Source: DAOUJH01 sp965116555 (lineage in GTDB: Bacteria > Chloroflexota > Dehalococcoidia > Lucifugimonadales > QGNO01). From it: a stretch of DNA of 64,000 nucleotides. The notes under the pieces were generated by a model. That model did not search any database. It was not told where the DNA came from and was given only the letters and a program-made list of their open reading frames with translations. Position numbers and translations under genes: made by a program. Where the stretch lies: contig OZ220698.1 of NCBI GenBank assembly GCA_965116555.1, positions 1,612,001 through 1,676,000 of the forward strand, written 5' to 3'. This document shows, piece by piece, positions 25,308 to 34,354 of the stretch (positions within the stretch are counted from its first letter, which is position 1; each line of letters opens with the position of its first letter).

Positions 25308-26362
25308 CTATTCGCCTGTCTCCCCCGCAGACTCCTGCCACAGCGAGGCCTGGAGCGTGCCCGCCTTGTCCTTGTAGGGGACATCGAGATGCTCATAGGC
25401 ACGACGCGTCGCCAGGCGGCCCCTTGGTGTTCGAGTAAGGAACCCCAGTTGCATCAGGTAGGGTTCGTAAACGTCCATAATGGCGTCCGACTCCTCGCTT
25501 ATCGAGGCCGCGATTGTCTCAAGTCCCACCGGCCCGCCATCGAACTTCTCAACCAGCGTTCGAAGTATCTTGTGGTCAAGCTCGTCCAGTCCCAGTGAGT
25601 CCACCTCCAGCCTGGAGAGGGCCTCCCTGGCCACTTCTACATTCACCACTCCGTCGGCCATTACCTGGGCGTAGTCTCGCACCCGCCGCAGCAACCTGTT
25701 CGCCACGCGGGGCGTCCCCGGGAGCGGTGCGCGATTTCGTCGAGACCCTGTTCCTCTACGGGCACCTTGAGGATTGCGGCGGAGCGCTTCAAAAGCTGGC
25801 GCAAGGCGGCTGCATCGTAGAAATCCAGGCGGTGCACCATGCCGAACCTGTTCCTCAACGGCGCGCTGATCTGGGCATACCTGGTAGTCGCGCCGATCAG
25901 GGTGAAGGGCGGCACCTTGAGGTTGATGGTGCGCGCTCCCAGACCCTTGCCCATTACCCAGGAGAGGAAGAAGTCCTCCATGGCGGGATAGAGCACCTCC
26001 TCCACCACTCTGTTCAGACGGTGCATCTCGTCTATGAAAAGCACGTCCCTGGCGCGGAGGCTGGTCAGGATGGCGGCCATGTCCCCGGCGCGCTCTATGG
26101 CGGGCCCGGAGGTCACCTTGATATTGACGCCCATCTCTGACGCCACGATGTTGGCCAGCGTGGTCTTGCCCAGCCCCGGAGGCCCGTAGAGCAGCAAGTG
26201 GTCAAGGGACTCGTTGCGCTGCTGGGCCGCCGTCATGGCTATGCCAAGGTTCTCCTTGACCTTCTCCTGGCCTACGTAGTCGGCAAGCCTGTCTGGACGC
26301 AGATTGGCGTCCAGCGAAGCGTCTTCTTCTCGTGGCTTTCCTGATACCAACCGTTCCGTCAT
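25308..26362 (-). pseudogene. ruvB: Holliday junction helicase RuvB, -1 frameshift
   Basis: RuvB drives branch migration with RuvA. The 5' frame (from 26362) contains RuvB N-terminal domains: QEKVKENL, Walker A GPPGLGKTT, Walker B VLFIDEMHRL and the GATTRYAQIS sensor block, then shifts after SRG. The other frame continues with ANRLLRRVRDYAQV and the complete winged-helix domain ending at 25308. The total is 1055 bases, one short of 352 codons, so a single base is missing in the Gly codon after SR, around 25716 in a C/G-rich run. Adding one base restores a 351-residue protein of normal length with nothing else wrong. Sequencing error, recent mutation or programmed shift cannot be separated here. 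Confidence 0.85.
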
Positions 26363-26595
26363 ACTCTATCGCCGCGTACCGATTTCAAGGCAATGATACC
26401 ATGCGAAGTGACCGGCTTGTGTCGGGGCTGTCTGGCCTTTTTGGGCAATTGCCACCGCCAGGATGGGTGGGAGAGGGGATGGATTCCCGATCGGAGTCGG
26501 GAATGACGGGAGAATCAGAATGACAAGAGAATCGGGGTTGTGAATTGACGTGGGGAAGCATGTACAATGGAGTTGCGACTTAGGGGGGTTGAGAA

Positions 26596-27039
26596 ATGGC
26601 TCAGGCGCAGAGGGAGAGACTACGAAAAAGCAGCTCCGACCGCGTGATGTTCGGTGTGGCAGGAGGACTGGCTGAGCACCTCGACGTCGACTCCACGCTG
26701 GTGCGCGTCGCGTTCGTGGTCCTTGGCTTTGCCAGCGGCATAGGCCTCATCGCCTATATAGTGCTTGCCCTAGTCATGCCGGAGGCCGTTAAAGGCACCG
26801 CACAGTCGGAAGACTCCACTGAAGGCACTGCACCGGCGGAGGAGTCCACGCCGCCCCCGGAAGCGGACGCCAGGACAAAGCGAAACCGCAACTTCATCGG
26901 CGGCATCCTGGTCATCGTCGGGGTCTTGTTCCTGCTGCTGCAGGTCGAATTCTTCTCCTGGCTGAGGTGGGGGCTGATCTGGCCTTTGGTCATCATAGCC
27001 GCAGGCGTCGCCCTCATCTGGGACCGGTCTAGAAGCTAG
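26596..27039 (+). CDS. PspC-domain membrane protein
   Basis: 147 residues. An N-terminal PspC domain (RVMFGVAGGLAEHLDVD at about 16-32, then the membrane segment VLGFASGIGLIAYIVLALVMP), a hydrophilic Ser/Thr/Glu spacer (about 70-97) and two more hydrophobic segments (GGILVIVGVLFLLL, LIWPLVIIAAGVALIW). PspC is linked to envelope stress sensing. GGGGGG before the ATG serves as ribosome site. The next gene follows after 3 bases and its N-terminus repeats the C-terminal membrane unit, so they form a pair. Confidence 0.8.
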   Translation: MAQAQRERLRKSSSDRVMFGVAGGLAEHLDVDSTLVRVAFVVLGFASGIGLIAYIVLALVMPEAVKGTAQSEDSTEGTAPAEESTPPPEADARTKRNRNFIGGILVIVGVLFLLLQVEFFSWLRWGLIWPLVIIAAGVALIWDRSRS

Positions 27040-27042
27040 CTC

Positions 27043-27936
27043 ATGGCCGGTAGACAGCGTGGGAGAGGGTTGCCGGTATTTGGCATCCTGCTTGTGCTGC
27101 TGGGCGCGCTGCTCTTTCTCCAGACAACGGGCGTCGTTTCCTGGGCGCTGTGGTTAGAGCTGGCCCGTTTCTGGCCGGTTGCGCTCATTGCCGGCGGCGT
27201 AAGCATACTGCTGGGTCGCAAGTTCCCCGTTCTGGCATCGTTCGTCGCGATATTGCTGCTTGTTGGAGCAGTGGGAGCTGCCGCATTCTTCTTCGTTGCT
27301 GATGAGGAATCGTTTGTTAGCGAGATATCTGAACCCCTGGACGGCGCCGAGTTCCTCGAACTGGAGGTAGAGTTCGGCGCGGGCGAGCTGCGCATCAGCG
27401 ATCTGCCGGCGGGTTCCACGGACCTGCTGCAGGCCAAGCTCAGCGGGTACGGCAGCAACGCAGAGGTGGTTTCAAGGGTGACTCGTTCGGAGAACAGGGC
27501 AGAGGTGAAGCTGGAAAACGTTCAGAATTCCTTCTTCAATATAGACATAAACCGCGAGCTGGAGGTCAAGATAGCCAGTGACGTGGAGATAGACCTGCTC
27601 ATCCAGTCCGGCGCGGGCGATATCAGCATCGACCTGGAACGGCTCCGGGTCACCAACTTGGACCTGGAGGCCGGGGCGGTATCGGCTGAGCTGGTAACGC
27701 CTGCCCAGGCAGGTTTCACCGATGCGACCATTGGAATTGGCGCGGCCAGTCTGGAGATAACCGTTCCCGAGGACGTGGCGGCGCGCATAAGGGTCGATGC
27801 CGGCATGTCGAGCGTAGACATAGACGACAGGTTCCCCAAGGTGAACGGGGTGCATGAATCGCCGGGCTACGATGCGGCGGCGCACCGCCTCAACCTGGAA
27901 GTGGTTGGCGGAGCGGCGAGCATAGAGGTGGAGTAG
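27043..27936 (+). CDS. LiaF/toastrack-like membrane-anchored protein
   Basis: 297 residues. Membrane segments at about 12-26 (ILLVLLGALLFLQ), 40-57 and 65-85 form a LiaF-type transmembrane unit. The rest (about 100-297) is a repetitive beta-helix-like region rich in GAGDISIDL and GAASLEITV units, typical of DUF4097/toastrack adhesin-like domains. Family members modulate envelope-stress two-component systems. No histidine kinase or regulator is adjacent. It is 3 bases downstream of the PspC gene and surely co-transcribed. Confidence 0.75.
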   Translation: MAGRQRGRGLPVFGILLVLLGALLFLQTTGVVSWALWLELARFWPVALIAGGVSILLGRKFPVLASFVAILLLVGAVGAAAFFFVADEESFVSEISEPLDGAEFLELEVEFGAGELRISDLPAGSTDLLQAKLSGYGSNAEVVSRVTRSENRAEVKLENVQNSFFNIDINRELEVKIASDVEIDLLIQSGAGDISIDLERLRVTNLDLEAGAVSAELVTPAQAGFTDATIGIGAASLEITVPEDVAARIRVDAGMSSVDIDDRFPKVNGVHESPGYDAAAHRLNLEVVGGAASIEVE

Positions 27937-27950
27937 GGGGTACTCCCCTC

Positions 27951-28250
27951 TCAATTTGGTTCGACAAGCTCACCATGAGCGGGGAGTGTGGATGCCCGTC
28001 TAAACGGGCATGACGTGGAGGATTGCGAGTGCAGTCACTTCCCGCTCAAGAGATGCTTCGTCGGCGGGGGGTGGTCCTAGTGCGGACAGAGACCAACCGA
28101 CTCCTCAACATGACAGCTGCCCCGCCCCGCTTGGACTCCCGCCTGCGCGGGAGCGACGGTTGTGAGGGCATGGAGGCAATCCGGTCGGCTGTCCAGGCAG
28201 GGTTCACCCCCACCTCAATCTTCCCCCGTCAAGAGGGAAGAGGCTTTGCC
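27951..28250. repeat. Composite of four dispersed repeats
   Basis: This 321-base gap has no gene. It carries, in order: the TTTGGTTCGACAAGCTCACC unit (27954-27985), the palindrome GATGCCCGTCTAAACGGGCAT (27991-28011, two arms), the inverted copy 2 of the 65-bp repeat (28051-28116), a GC palindrome CTCCCGCCTGCGCGGGAG (28135-28152) and the inverted copy of the CCCCCTTGATGGGGG unit (28201-28249). Confidence 0.75.
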
Positions 28251-28257
28251 CCGCACC

Positions 28258-30108
28258 CTAGCCCTGCCGCTGCCTGCTCTCAGCTACGGGAGCCTCTTCC
28301 GTAGAGGCCTCAGCATCTGTCTCATCCATGTCCTGGAAGTTCAAGGCGTACAGCTTGGAGTAAATCGGAGACCTTTCCAGAAGCTCGTCGTGGGTGCCGG
28401 TATCCACAATCTGGCCCTGCTCCATCACCACAATCATATCGGCGTTCTGGATGGTCGACAGGCGGTGCGCTATAACCACGGCGGTGCGGTTCTTCAGCAT
28501 CTCTTTGAGCGCCTGCTGAATGAGCACCTCGGTAAAGGTGTCTATGTTTGCCGTCGCCTCGTCCAGGATGAGAATGCGGGGATCGGCCAGGATGGCCCTG
28601 GCAAAGCTGATTAGCTGGCGCTGGCCAACGCTGAGGTTGCCGCCGCGTTCGTACAGTATCGTATCGTAGCCGTTCTCAAGCTTCATGATGAAGTCGTGTG
28701 CGCCCACCGCTTTCGCCGCACTGATCACCTGCTCCATGGTGGCTTCCGTGTGACGGTACTTTATGTTGTCGGCCACGGATACGGAGAAGAGGAACGGCTC
28801 CTGCAGCACCGTGCTGGCCTGAGAGGCCAGTGAGCTGCGCTGGATGTCTCGAAGGTCGTGGCTGTCCACGGTTAGACTGCCGCTGGTCACGTCGTAGAAG
28901 CGCATAAGCAGCGATACCATGGAAGTCTTGCCCGCGCCGGTCTGGCCGACCAAGGCCGCGGTCATACCGGGTTTGATGTGCAGGTTGACGTCCTTGAGTA
29001 CGGGAATGCCGGGCACGTACTCCAGCCAGACGCCCTCATAGCGAATTTCGCCCTTGATGACGGGCAGAGGCTTGGCGTCGGCCTTGTCCACAACCTCCGG
29101 CTCTACGTCCATCAGCTCAAAGATGCGAACGCCCCCTGTCATGGCGCGTTGGAACTGGGTGTACTGCATCGTGAGGTTGCGTATGGGGTCGTAGAAGCGC
29201 TGCACGTACAGAGCAAAGGCGACCAGTGCGCCTGCTCCCAGGCTTTCGTTGAGCACCATGGTGCCGCCGATGACGATGACCAACCCCAGAGCTATGGCGG
29301 TAATCAGGTCCACGGTAGGCATGAGTATGGCCGAGAGCCTGATGGCGCGCAGGTTGGCGTCAAGGTGGTCCATGTTCACCCTGTCGAACTGGCGCAGGTT
29401 GAGGTCTTCCCGGTTCATGCTTTGCACCACGCGCACGCCCGATATGTTCTGCTGAAGACGGGTGTTGACCACGGATATGGCGTAGCGAATCCTGATGAAA
29501 GCCACCCGCGCGTATCGCTGCCAGACGCCCATGATCAAAGCAAGCAACGGCAGCACCACGATTGTGACGATAGCAAGCTGCCAGTTCATGAGGAACATGA
29601 CGACGACAATGCCCACCAAGCTCAGCATGTCGCCCAAGGTGATGGTGACCATGGGCAGGAACTCCTGAAGCTGACCCACGTCGCTCATGACGCGGCTCAT
29701 GATCCTTCCCACCTCGTTTCTATCGAAGAAGGGGACGGAGAGCTTCTGCAGGTGGTTGAACATGTCGGTGCGCAGCTTGTAGAGGACCTCCTGGCTTATC
29801 TTGCCCAGAAGTCGCATGTACAGGTAGTTGCCAACCAGGTTTGCAGTAATAACGCCTATGAGCACCAGCCCAATGCGGTTCAGGCCGCTCATATCACGGG
29901 AGAGCACATAGTTGTCAATGGTGTAGCCAATGAGCCAGGGAATCAGCACCAGAGTAGAGGTGTAGACCAGCATCATCACCATGGCCAGGGTAAAGAGGCC
30001 CATCCGGCTCTTGAAATAGGGGAAGAGGCGCTTGATTACCTCGTGGTTGTAGATTTGGCCGCGATCGTCATCGTCAAGACCGCCGTGCCCCATGCCTCCG
30101 CGCAACAT
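28258..30108 (-). CDS. ABC exporter half-transporter (second subunit)
   Basis: 616 residues: six-helix exporter membrane domain (about 30-340) followed by an ATPase domain. Walker A GQTGAGKTS, Q-loop, signature LSVGQRQ (normally LSGGQ), Walker B ILILDEATANID with the catalytic Glu intact, and switch His in IAHRLST. The degenerate signature here pairs with the degenerate Walker B of the partner. Its ATG overlaps the partner's stop (TAATG), so the two are translated together and probably form a heterodimer. Likely drug, lipid or peptide exporter in the MsbA/LmrCD class. Confidence 0.85.
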   Translation of the reverse strand: MLRGGMGHGGLDDDDRGQIYNHEVIKRLFPYFKSRMGLFTLAMVMMLVYTSTLVLIPWLIGYTIDNYVLSRDMSGLNRIGLVLIGVITANLVGNYLYMRLLGKISQEVLYKLRTDMFNHLQKLSVPFFDRNEVGRIMSRVMSDVGQLQEFLPMVTITLGDMLSLVGIVVVMFLMNWQLAIVTIVVLPLLALIMGVWQRYARVAFIRIRYAISVVNTRLQQNISGVRVVQSMNREDLNLRQFDRVNMDHLDANLRAIRLSAILMPTVDLITAIALGLVIVIGGTMVLNESLGAGALVAFALYVQRFYDPIRNLTMQYTQFQRAMTGGVRIFELMDVEPEVVDKADAKPLPVIKGEIRYEGVWLEYVPGIPVLKDVNLHIKPGMTAALVGQTGAGKTSMVSLLMRFYDVTSGSLTVDSHDLRDIQRSSLASQASTVLQEPFLFSVSVADNIKYRHTEATMEQVISAAKAVGAHDFIMKLENGYDTILYERGGNLSVGQRQLISFARAILADPRILILDEATANIDTFTEVLIQQALKEMLKNRTAVVIAHRLSTIQNADMIVVMEQGQIVDTGTHDELLERSPIYSKLYALNFQDMDETDAEASTEEAPVAESRQRQG

Positions 30109-31916
30109 TATCGTTCCACCTTCTTGTCTGTAGGAGAGACAATGGCGGCATGGGCGCCGTTGCCGGCAAGCTTGGACCCGTTGACATCGACTTCCTGAGG
30201 GCGCAGCTGCAGGTCGTAGACCTCCTGGTAGTGCCCCGGAAGCTTCAGCAGCTCCTCATGGGTGCCGCGCTGCACAATCTGCCCGTCCTTGAGCACAACA
30301 ATCATGTCGGCGCTCTTCACCGTGCTCAGCCTGTGAGCAATGACAAAGGTCGTGCGTCCCTTCATCACCTCTTGCAACGCCCTGCGAATGAAGTGCTCGG
30401 TCTCCGTGTCCACGCTGGCAGTGGAGTCATCCAGTATCAGTATCGGCGGATCTAGAAGGACGGTGCGGGCGATGGCGAGACGCTGGCGCTGGCCTCCGGA
30501 GAGGGTGGTTCCGCGCTCGCCTACCCAGGTGTCGTAACCCTCGGGAAGGGTTTCAACGAAGTCATGCAGTTGAGCAATTTTGGCGGCTCTGATTATCTCT
30601 TCGTCGGTGGCGTCAACTTTGCCGTAAGCAATGTTCTCCCTGATGGTGGAGGTGAACAGGAATACGTCCTGTTGCACTATTCCAATGTTCTTTCTCAAGG
30701 AGGCCATTGTTACCTGTCGCACGTCGTGGCCGTCCACGGTAAGTTGGCCGCCAGTCACGTCGTAAAAGCGCGGAATGAGGTGCACCATCGTGGTCTTGCC
30801 GCTGCCCGGCGCGCCGACCAGAGCGATAACCTTCGTCGGCTCCGCCTCCAGGTCGATGCCTCTGAGCACGGGGGACATGGTGTCATAGGTGAACAAGACG
30901 TTTTGAAAGCGGACGTGTCCCTTCACCCTGGGCAGGTCGACGGCGTCTTTCTCGTCCTGCACCGGCGATTCGGCGTCAAGGGTGGCAAAGAGCCGCTGGC
31001 CGGAGCCGTAGCCCCTGGAGATGGAGTTGACCACCCAGGCTATCATGCGCACGGGCTGGGCCAGCAGGCCAAGGTAGAAGATGAACTGGGCAAGCTCACC
31101 GTGCGATAGTGTCCCGTTGAGCACCATGCTGCCGCCCAACCAGAGGACTATGACGGTGATCCCTACGTAGAAGAAGGTTACCATGGAGGAGTTGGAGGCC
31201 TGGTAAATGGCGGCGTGATAGGAGTAGCGCGACGCGTTCTCCGCGTGATGGTAGAAGCGGCCTCGCTCGTGCTCCTCGGCGGCGAACGCCTTGACCACTC
31301 GCTGGCCCGACAGGTTCTCCTGCAAGGCCGTGGTCATCAGTCCAAGCTCCGTCTGCACGTTTAGCCAGGCGCGGCGCATCTCTATCATGGTGCGGCCGCT
31401 GCGCCAGGCCACAATGGGGGCAAACAGCAGGCAGAGCAGGGCTAGCTGCCAGTTGAGCAGCACCATGGCGGTGCCCACTCCTATAAAAAGCAGCACGGTA
31501 AAGGCGGCGCGGATGAGGCCCATCTGCACGAACATGCGAATGCCTTCCATATCCGTGGTGGCCTTGGACATGAGGTTGCCGGTCTGCTGCCTGTCGTGGA
31601 AGGCGAAGCTCATCCGCTGCAAGTGATCGTAGAACTCGTTGCGCAGGTCGTAGGCCACCCTCTGGCCAATCGACTCGCCCAAGTACTGCTGCCAGTAGGC
31701 GAACGCGCCGCGCATGCCGTTGGCCGCGAATACGCCTATGGCAAGTATGAATAGCTGGCTCCTGATGCCGGAGGAGAGCACCTCGTCGATGGCGGTGCCC
31801 AAGAGGCGGGGTATCAGCATGGAGAAGGCGGTAACTCCGATTATGGAGAAATAGGCTAGGAAGAGTCTAGTCTTATATCTAGAAGCTCGTTTAGCTATTC
31901 TCCAGAGAACCCGCAT
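30108..31916 (-). CDS. ABC exporter half-transporter (first subunit)
   Basis: 602 residues, same exporter architecture: membrane domain to about 330, then ATPase. Walker A GAPGSGKTT, signature LSGGQRQ intact, but Walker B reads ILILDDSTASVD, with Asp where the catalytic Glu should be. Together with the partner's LSVGQ this makes one consensus and one degenerate ATP site, the known pattern of heterodimeric exporters (TM287/288, LmrCD). It is the promoter-proximal gene. The spacer before the methyltransferase (31917-32056) carries the promoter region of both directions. Confidence 0.85.
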   Translation of the reverse strand: MRVLWRIAKRASRYKTRLFLAYFSIIGVTAFSMLIPRLLGTAIDEVLSSGIRSQLFILAIGVFAANGMRGAFAYWQQYLGESIGQRVAYDLRNEFYDHLQRMSFAFHDRQQTGNLMSKATTDMEGIRMFVQMGLIRAAFTVLLFIGVGTAMVLLNWQLALLCLLFAPIVAWRSGRTMIEMRRAWLNVQTELGLMTTALQENLSGQRVVKAFAAEEHERGRFYHHAENASRYSYHAAIYQASNSSMVTFFYVGITVIVLWLGGSMVLNGTLSHGELAQFIFYLGLLAQPVRMIAWVVNSISRGYGSGQRLFATLDAESPVQDEKDAVDLPRVKGHVRFQNVLFTYDTMSPVLRGIDLEAEPTKVIALVGAPGSGKTTMVHLIPRFYDVTGGQLTVDGHDVRQVTMASLRKNIGIVQQDVFLFTSTIRENIAYGKVDATDEEIIRAAKIAQLHDFVETLPEGYDTWVGERGTTLSGGQRQRLAIARTVLLDPPILILDDSTASVDTETEHFIRRALQEVMKGRTTFVIAHRLSTVKSADMIVVLKDGQIVQRGTHEELLKLPGHYQEVYDLQLRPQEVDVNGSKLAGNGAHAAIVSPTDKKVER

Positions 31917-32056
31917 ACGGCGGCTGGCCTTCTTTCTCTAACCGTCTCACTTACGAGGCGAGAATCGAACGTATCCGCAAAGAGTGGAACAGTAGATTAT
32001 TATACTCTCATAGGCAAGGTTAGGCAAAGCGTAAGCATGCCAGTTAAGGAGGTCCC

Positions 32057-32815
32057 ATGGCATACACTCAATCCGACGCCACTCGCCAATGGAATCGGAA
32101 CGCCCAAAGCTGGCACCGATACTATGGTGAGAACGATCCCAACCGGCGCGATTTGCTGGACCCGCTGATCCTGGACCTCTTGGGAGATGTCTCCGGAAGG
32201 AGAATCCTTGACGCCGGCTGCGGTGACGGGTACTTCTCGCGCAAGCTTTGCGCAAGGGGCGCAGTTGTCACCGGCGTCGAGGCGGCTACGGAGATGCTAG
32301 CTCTGGCCACCGGAGAAGAGTCGAAGGCACAACCGGCCATCTCCTATCATCTGGGCAGCGTCTCCTCAATGGACTTTCTGGCCGATGGTATTTTCGACAC
32401 AGTGATCACGAACAATGTCATCCAGGACGTGGAGAACTATCAGGATGCGTTCAAAGAGTTTAATCGGGTTTTACGCCCGGGCGGAGAATACATCCACGTC
32501 GAGAACCACCCCTGTTTCTCTCTATCAGGAGCAGGTTGGGTGAGGGACGCCCAGGGAAACCGTCTGTACAGGAAGGTGGATTACTACTTCAACAGGGAGC
32601 CATTCTTTTCTAAATGGTGTTCGGACTCCGGTATGGAACCAAGCGTTACCTGGCACCGAACTTTAAGCGACATCATGAATTCGCTGATCTCGGTTGGCTT
32701 CCATATCACAAGGGTTATTGAGCCGGAACCGCCGGAGTCCTGGCGACACAATGAGCGGCAGAACGATGCTTTCAGGATCCCGGAGTTTCTCGTGCTATTT
32801 TGCAAGAAGGGATGA
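32057..32815 (+). CDS. SAM-dependent methyltransferase
   Basis: 252 residues from an ATG preceded by AAGGAGG. Class I fold: motif I ILDAGCGDGYFS at about 50-61, acidic end of strand 2 in VTGVEAATEM, motif III-like TNNVIQDVENY and RVLRPGGEYIHVE at about 142-154. The family matches Ubi/phospholipid and small-molecule methyltransferases (Methyltransf_11/25). The substrate is unknown. Its 3' end overlaps the CYTH gene on the other strand by 44 bases. Confidence 0.8.
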   Translation: MAYTQSDATRQWNRNAQSWHRYYGENDPNRRDLLDPLILDLLGDVSGRRILDAGCGDGYFSRKLCARGAVVTGVEAATEMLALATGEESKAQPAISYHLGSVSSMDFLADGIFDTVITNNVIQDVENYQDAFKEFNRVLRPGGEYIHVENHPCFSLSGAGWVRDAQGNRLYRKVDYYFNREPFFSKWCSDSGMEPSVTWHRTLSDIMNSLISVGFHITRVIEPEPPESWRHNERQNDAFRIPEFLVLFCKKG

Positions 32816-33347
32816 GCTGGCTGTTACCTAACACCAGGTCCTCATTAGACCCTTGTATCTCGTCTCCAAGAAAAGGACCGAACATCACCTTGTATTCGCC
32901 TACCTCAGATTCCGGGTCTTCACTATTGGCGGCGTCCACTTCGACTTCAAACACCCGCCCAACGTGTTCGACATTGTCCAAATTGAAGATCACGTGGTCC
33001 TTGCGCCATACCTCTCGTTGTTTCCTGACGATGACTTTGACTCCTAGCGTAGCCTCCAGAACTTCCCAGATCACAGGGTCGCTTACCTGAAACAGCTTAA
33101 ACGTCGAAATCCTAGATCCCGTTGCCCTAGTGTCGTAATAGTAGACTAACTGTCGGTTCCTCCTACCTTCTGTCCGGAGCTTCAGCCGCCGCGTTTCACC
33201 ACCGGAACTGTCTACTGGCAGGTGGAAGAAGTAGTCGACCTGCTTCTTCCGTTCAACGAACGACGCCCCAATCCGCCGAAGCTGTCTGCGGATTGGTCGA
33301 AAGTCCGTACAGAAGGCCTTCAACTCTCTGTTGATACGAAAATCCAT
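32772..33347 (-). CDS. CYTH-domain protein (class IV adenylate cyclase/thiamine triphosphatase-like)
   Basis: 191 residues. CYTH tunnel-fold signs: the N-terminal RELKAF strand (ExExK position), KKQVDYFF, RLKLRTEG, RKQREVWRKDHVIFNLDNV (quoted as a run of 19) and HVGRVFEVEVD near 125-135. These proteins bind triphosphates with Arg/Lys-lined tunnels and act as adenylate cyclases, thiamine or inorganic triphosphatases. The first element is less canonical than usual (NRELK in place of EREVK). The convergent overlap with the methyltransferase suggests separate transcripts. Confidence 0.75.
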   Translation of the reverse strand: MDFRINRELKAFCTDFRPIRRQLRRIGASFVERKKQVDYFFHLPVDSSGGETRRLKLRTEGRRNRQLVYYYDTRATGSRISTFKLFQVSDPVIWEVLEATLGVKVIVRKQREVWRKDHVIFNLDNVEHVGRVFEVEVDAANSEDPESEVGEYKVMFGPFLGDEIQGSNEDLVLGNSQLIPSCKIARETPGS

Positions 33348-33369
33348 CTCCCTTAGGTGCCAAACAGAC

Positions 33370-33864
33370 TCAATCTTCCCTCAACAGCGCCATGGAATAG
33401 GCGTCTACGTAGGCTCCGTCACGGAAGGCAAATGCCTTGTGTGTCCCTTCAATGGAGAACCCGAATTTCTCGTAGAGATGAATAGCCCTGGCGTTGTCGG
33501 TGTACACGTGTAGCTCAATCCGACGCAGGTTCAACCATTTGAACGCCATCTCCAAGGCGGCCTCCATCAGCCTGGTGCCTATGCCGGAGTCCTGGTGGTC
33601 GTCTCGAACGCCCATGCCCAGCCCGGCCACGTGAGACATGCGGTTTCGCCTCAAATGAAGCCCCAGGATTCCCACTACTAGGCCATCGACCTCGGCAACA
33701 AGCAACTTTTCACTTTGCGGCAGGTTTTCCAGCTGCCTTCTAGCCTCATCCAGTGAAACGTAGGGAAGCCCCAGGGTTTCCCGCATTGCTATGGGACTGG
33801 TCCATACTTTGTGAATGGCCTCAAAGTCAGCCAGCTCGGCGGAGCGAATCTTGATCTCAGTCAT
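33370..33864 (-). CDS. GNAT-family N-acetyltransferase
   Basis: 164 residues, one GNAT domain: strand LVAEVDGLVVGILGL, acetyl-CoA pyrophosphate loop DDHQDSGIGTRLMEAAL at about 95-111 and the C-terminal NARAIHLYEKFGFSIEG near 128-144. The N-terminal region and loop resemble RimJ/PhnO-like enzymes of broad type. Acetylates a small amine or N-terminus. The CYTH gene follows 22 bases downstream on the same strand, so these two may be co-transcribed. Confidence 0.8.
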   Translation of the reverse strand: MTEIKIRSAELADFEAIHKVWTSPIAMRETLGLPYVSLDEARRQLENLPQSEKLLVAEVDGLVVGILGLHLRRNRMSHVAGLGMGVRDDHQDSGIGTRLMEAALEMAFKWLNLRRIELHVYTDNARAIHLYEKFGFSIEGTHKAFAFRDGAYVDAYSMALLRED

Positions 33865-34354
33865 ACCACGTCACCTCCTATCCCAAGCCTTCCTGGATTT
33901 CCAGGCCAGACCCTGTCTAGTACAGACCCAACACACTGTCATTCTGAATGAAGCGCAGCGAAGTGAAGAATCCAAAGCCTCCGCTAGCCCGCCTGCCCCT
34001 GACATCTCTCCCTTCCCCACTGCCGTACCTTACCCTTATTCTTCTATCCATGAACACTACTCGTAACTGCCACCTGTCCACCTCCTTACCCGTCATACCC
34101 GTGACGACGGGTATCCAGGGGCTGGGTGGAAAGCCACGGCAATCCCAGGACCAAAACCGCCTCGCCAATGACAAATTTCCGATTCGTTTCTCACCTCCGC
34201 CAAAAAATGGTTCGCATTTAGCCTTGTACTTTACATAACGTTGGAAACAAATCCCCTTCTCAGGCACGACACCACTCCACCTTTAACCGCCATTTCACGC
34301 CCAAAAACCCCCTTTTCAACGCAAAAAACGCCACTTTTGTCCAGTAATCAACCA
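33865..34354. repeat. 490-base intergenic region with dispersed repeats
   Basis: No convincing gene. Holds a GTCATTCTGAATGAAGCGCA unit ending in GAATCCAAAGCC (33938-33986) and the palindrome CATACCCGTGACGACGGGTAT (34094-34114, two arms). The part 34130-34354 is pyrimidine/A-rich with scattered CAAAAA runs and no recognisable feature. Confidence 0.6.

Noticed and set aside
28978..30198. 406-residue open frame on the plus strand
   Set aside because: Antisense to the ABC exporter subunit; His/Val-rich artefact of GC-rich codon structure.
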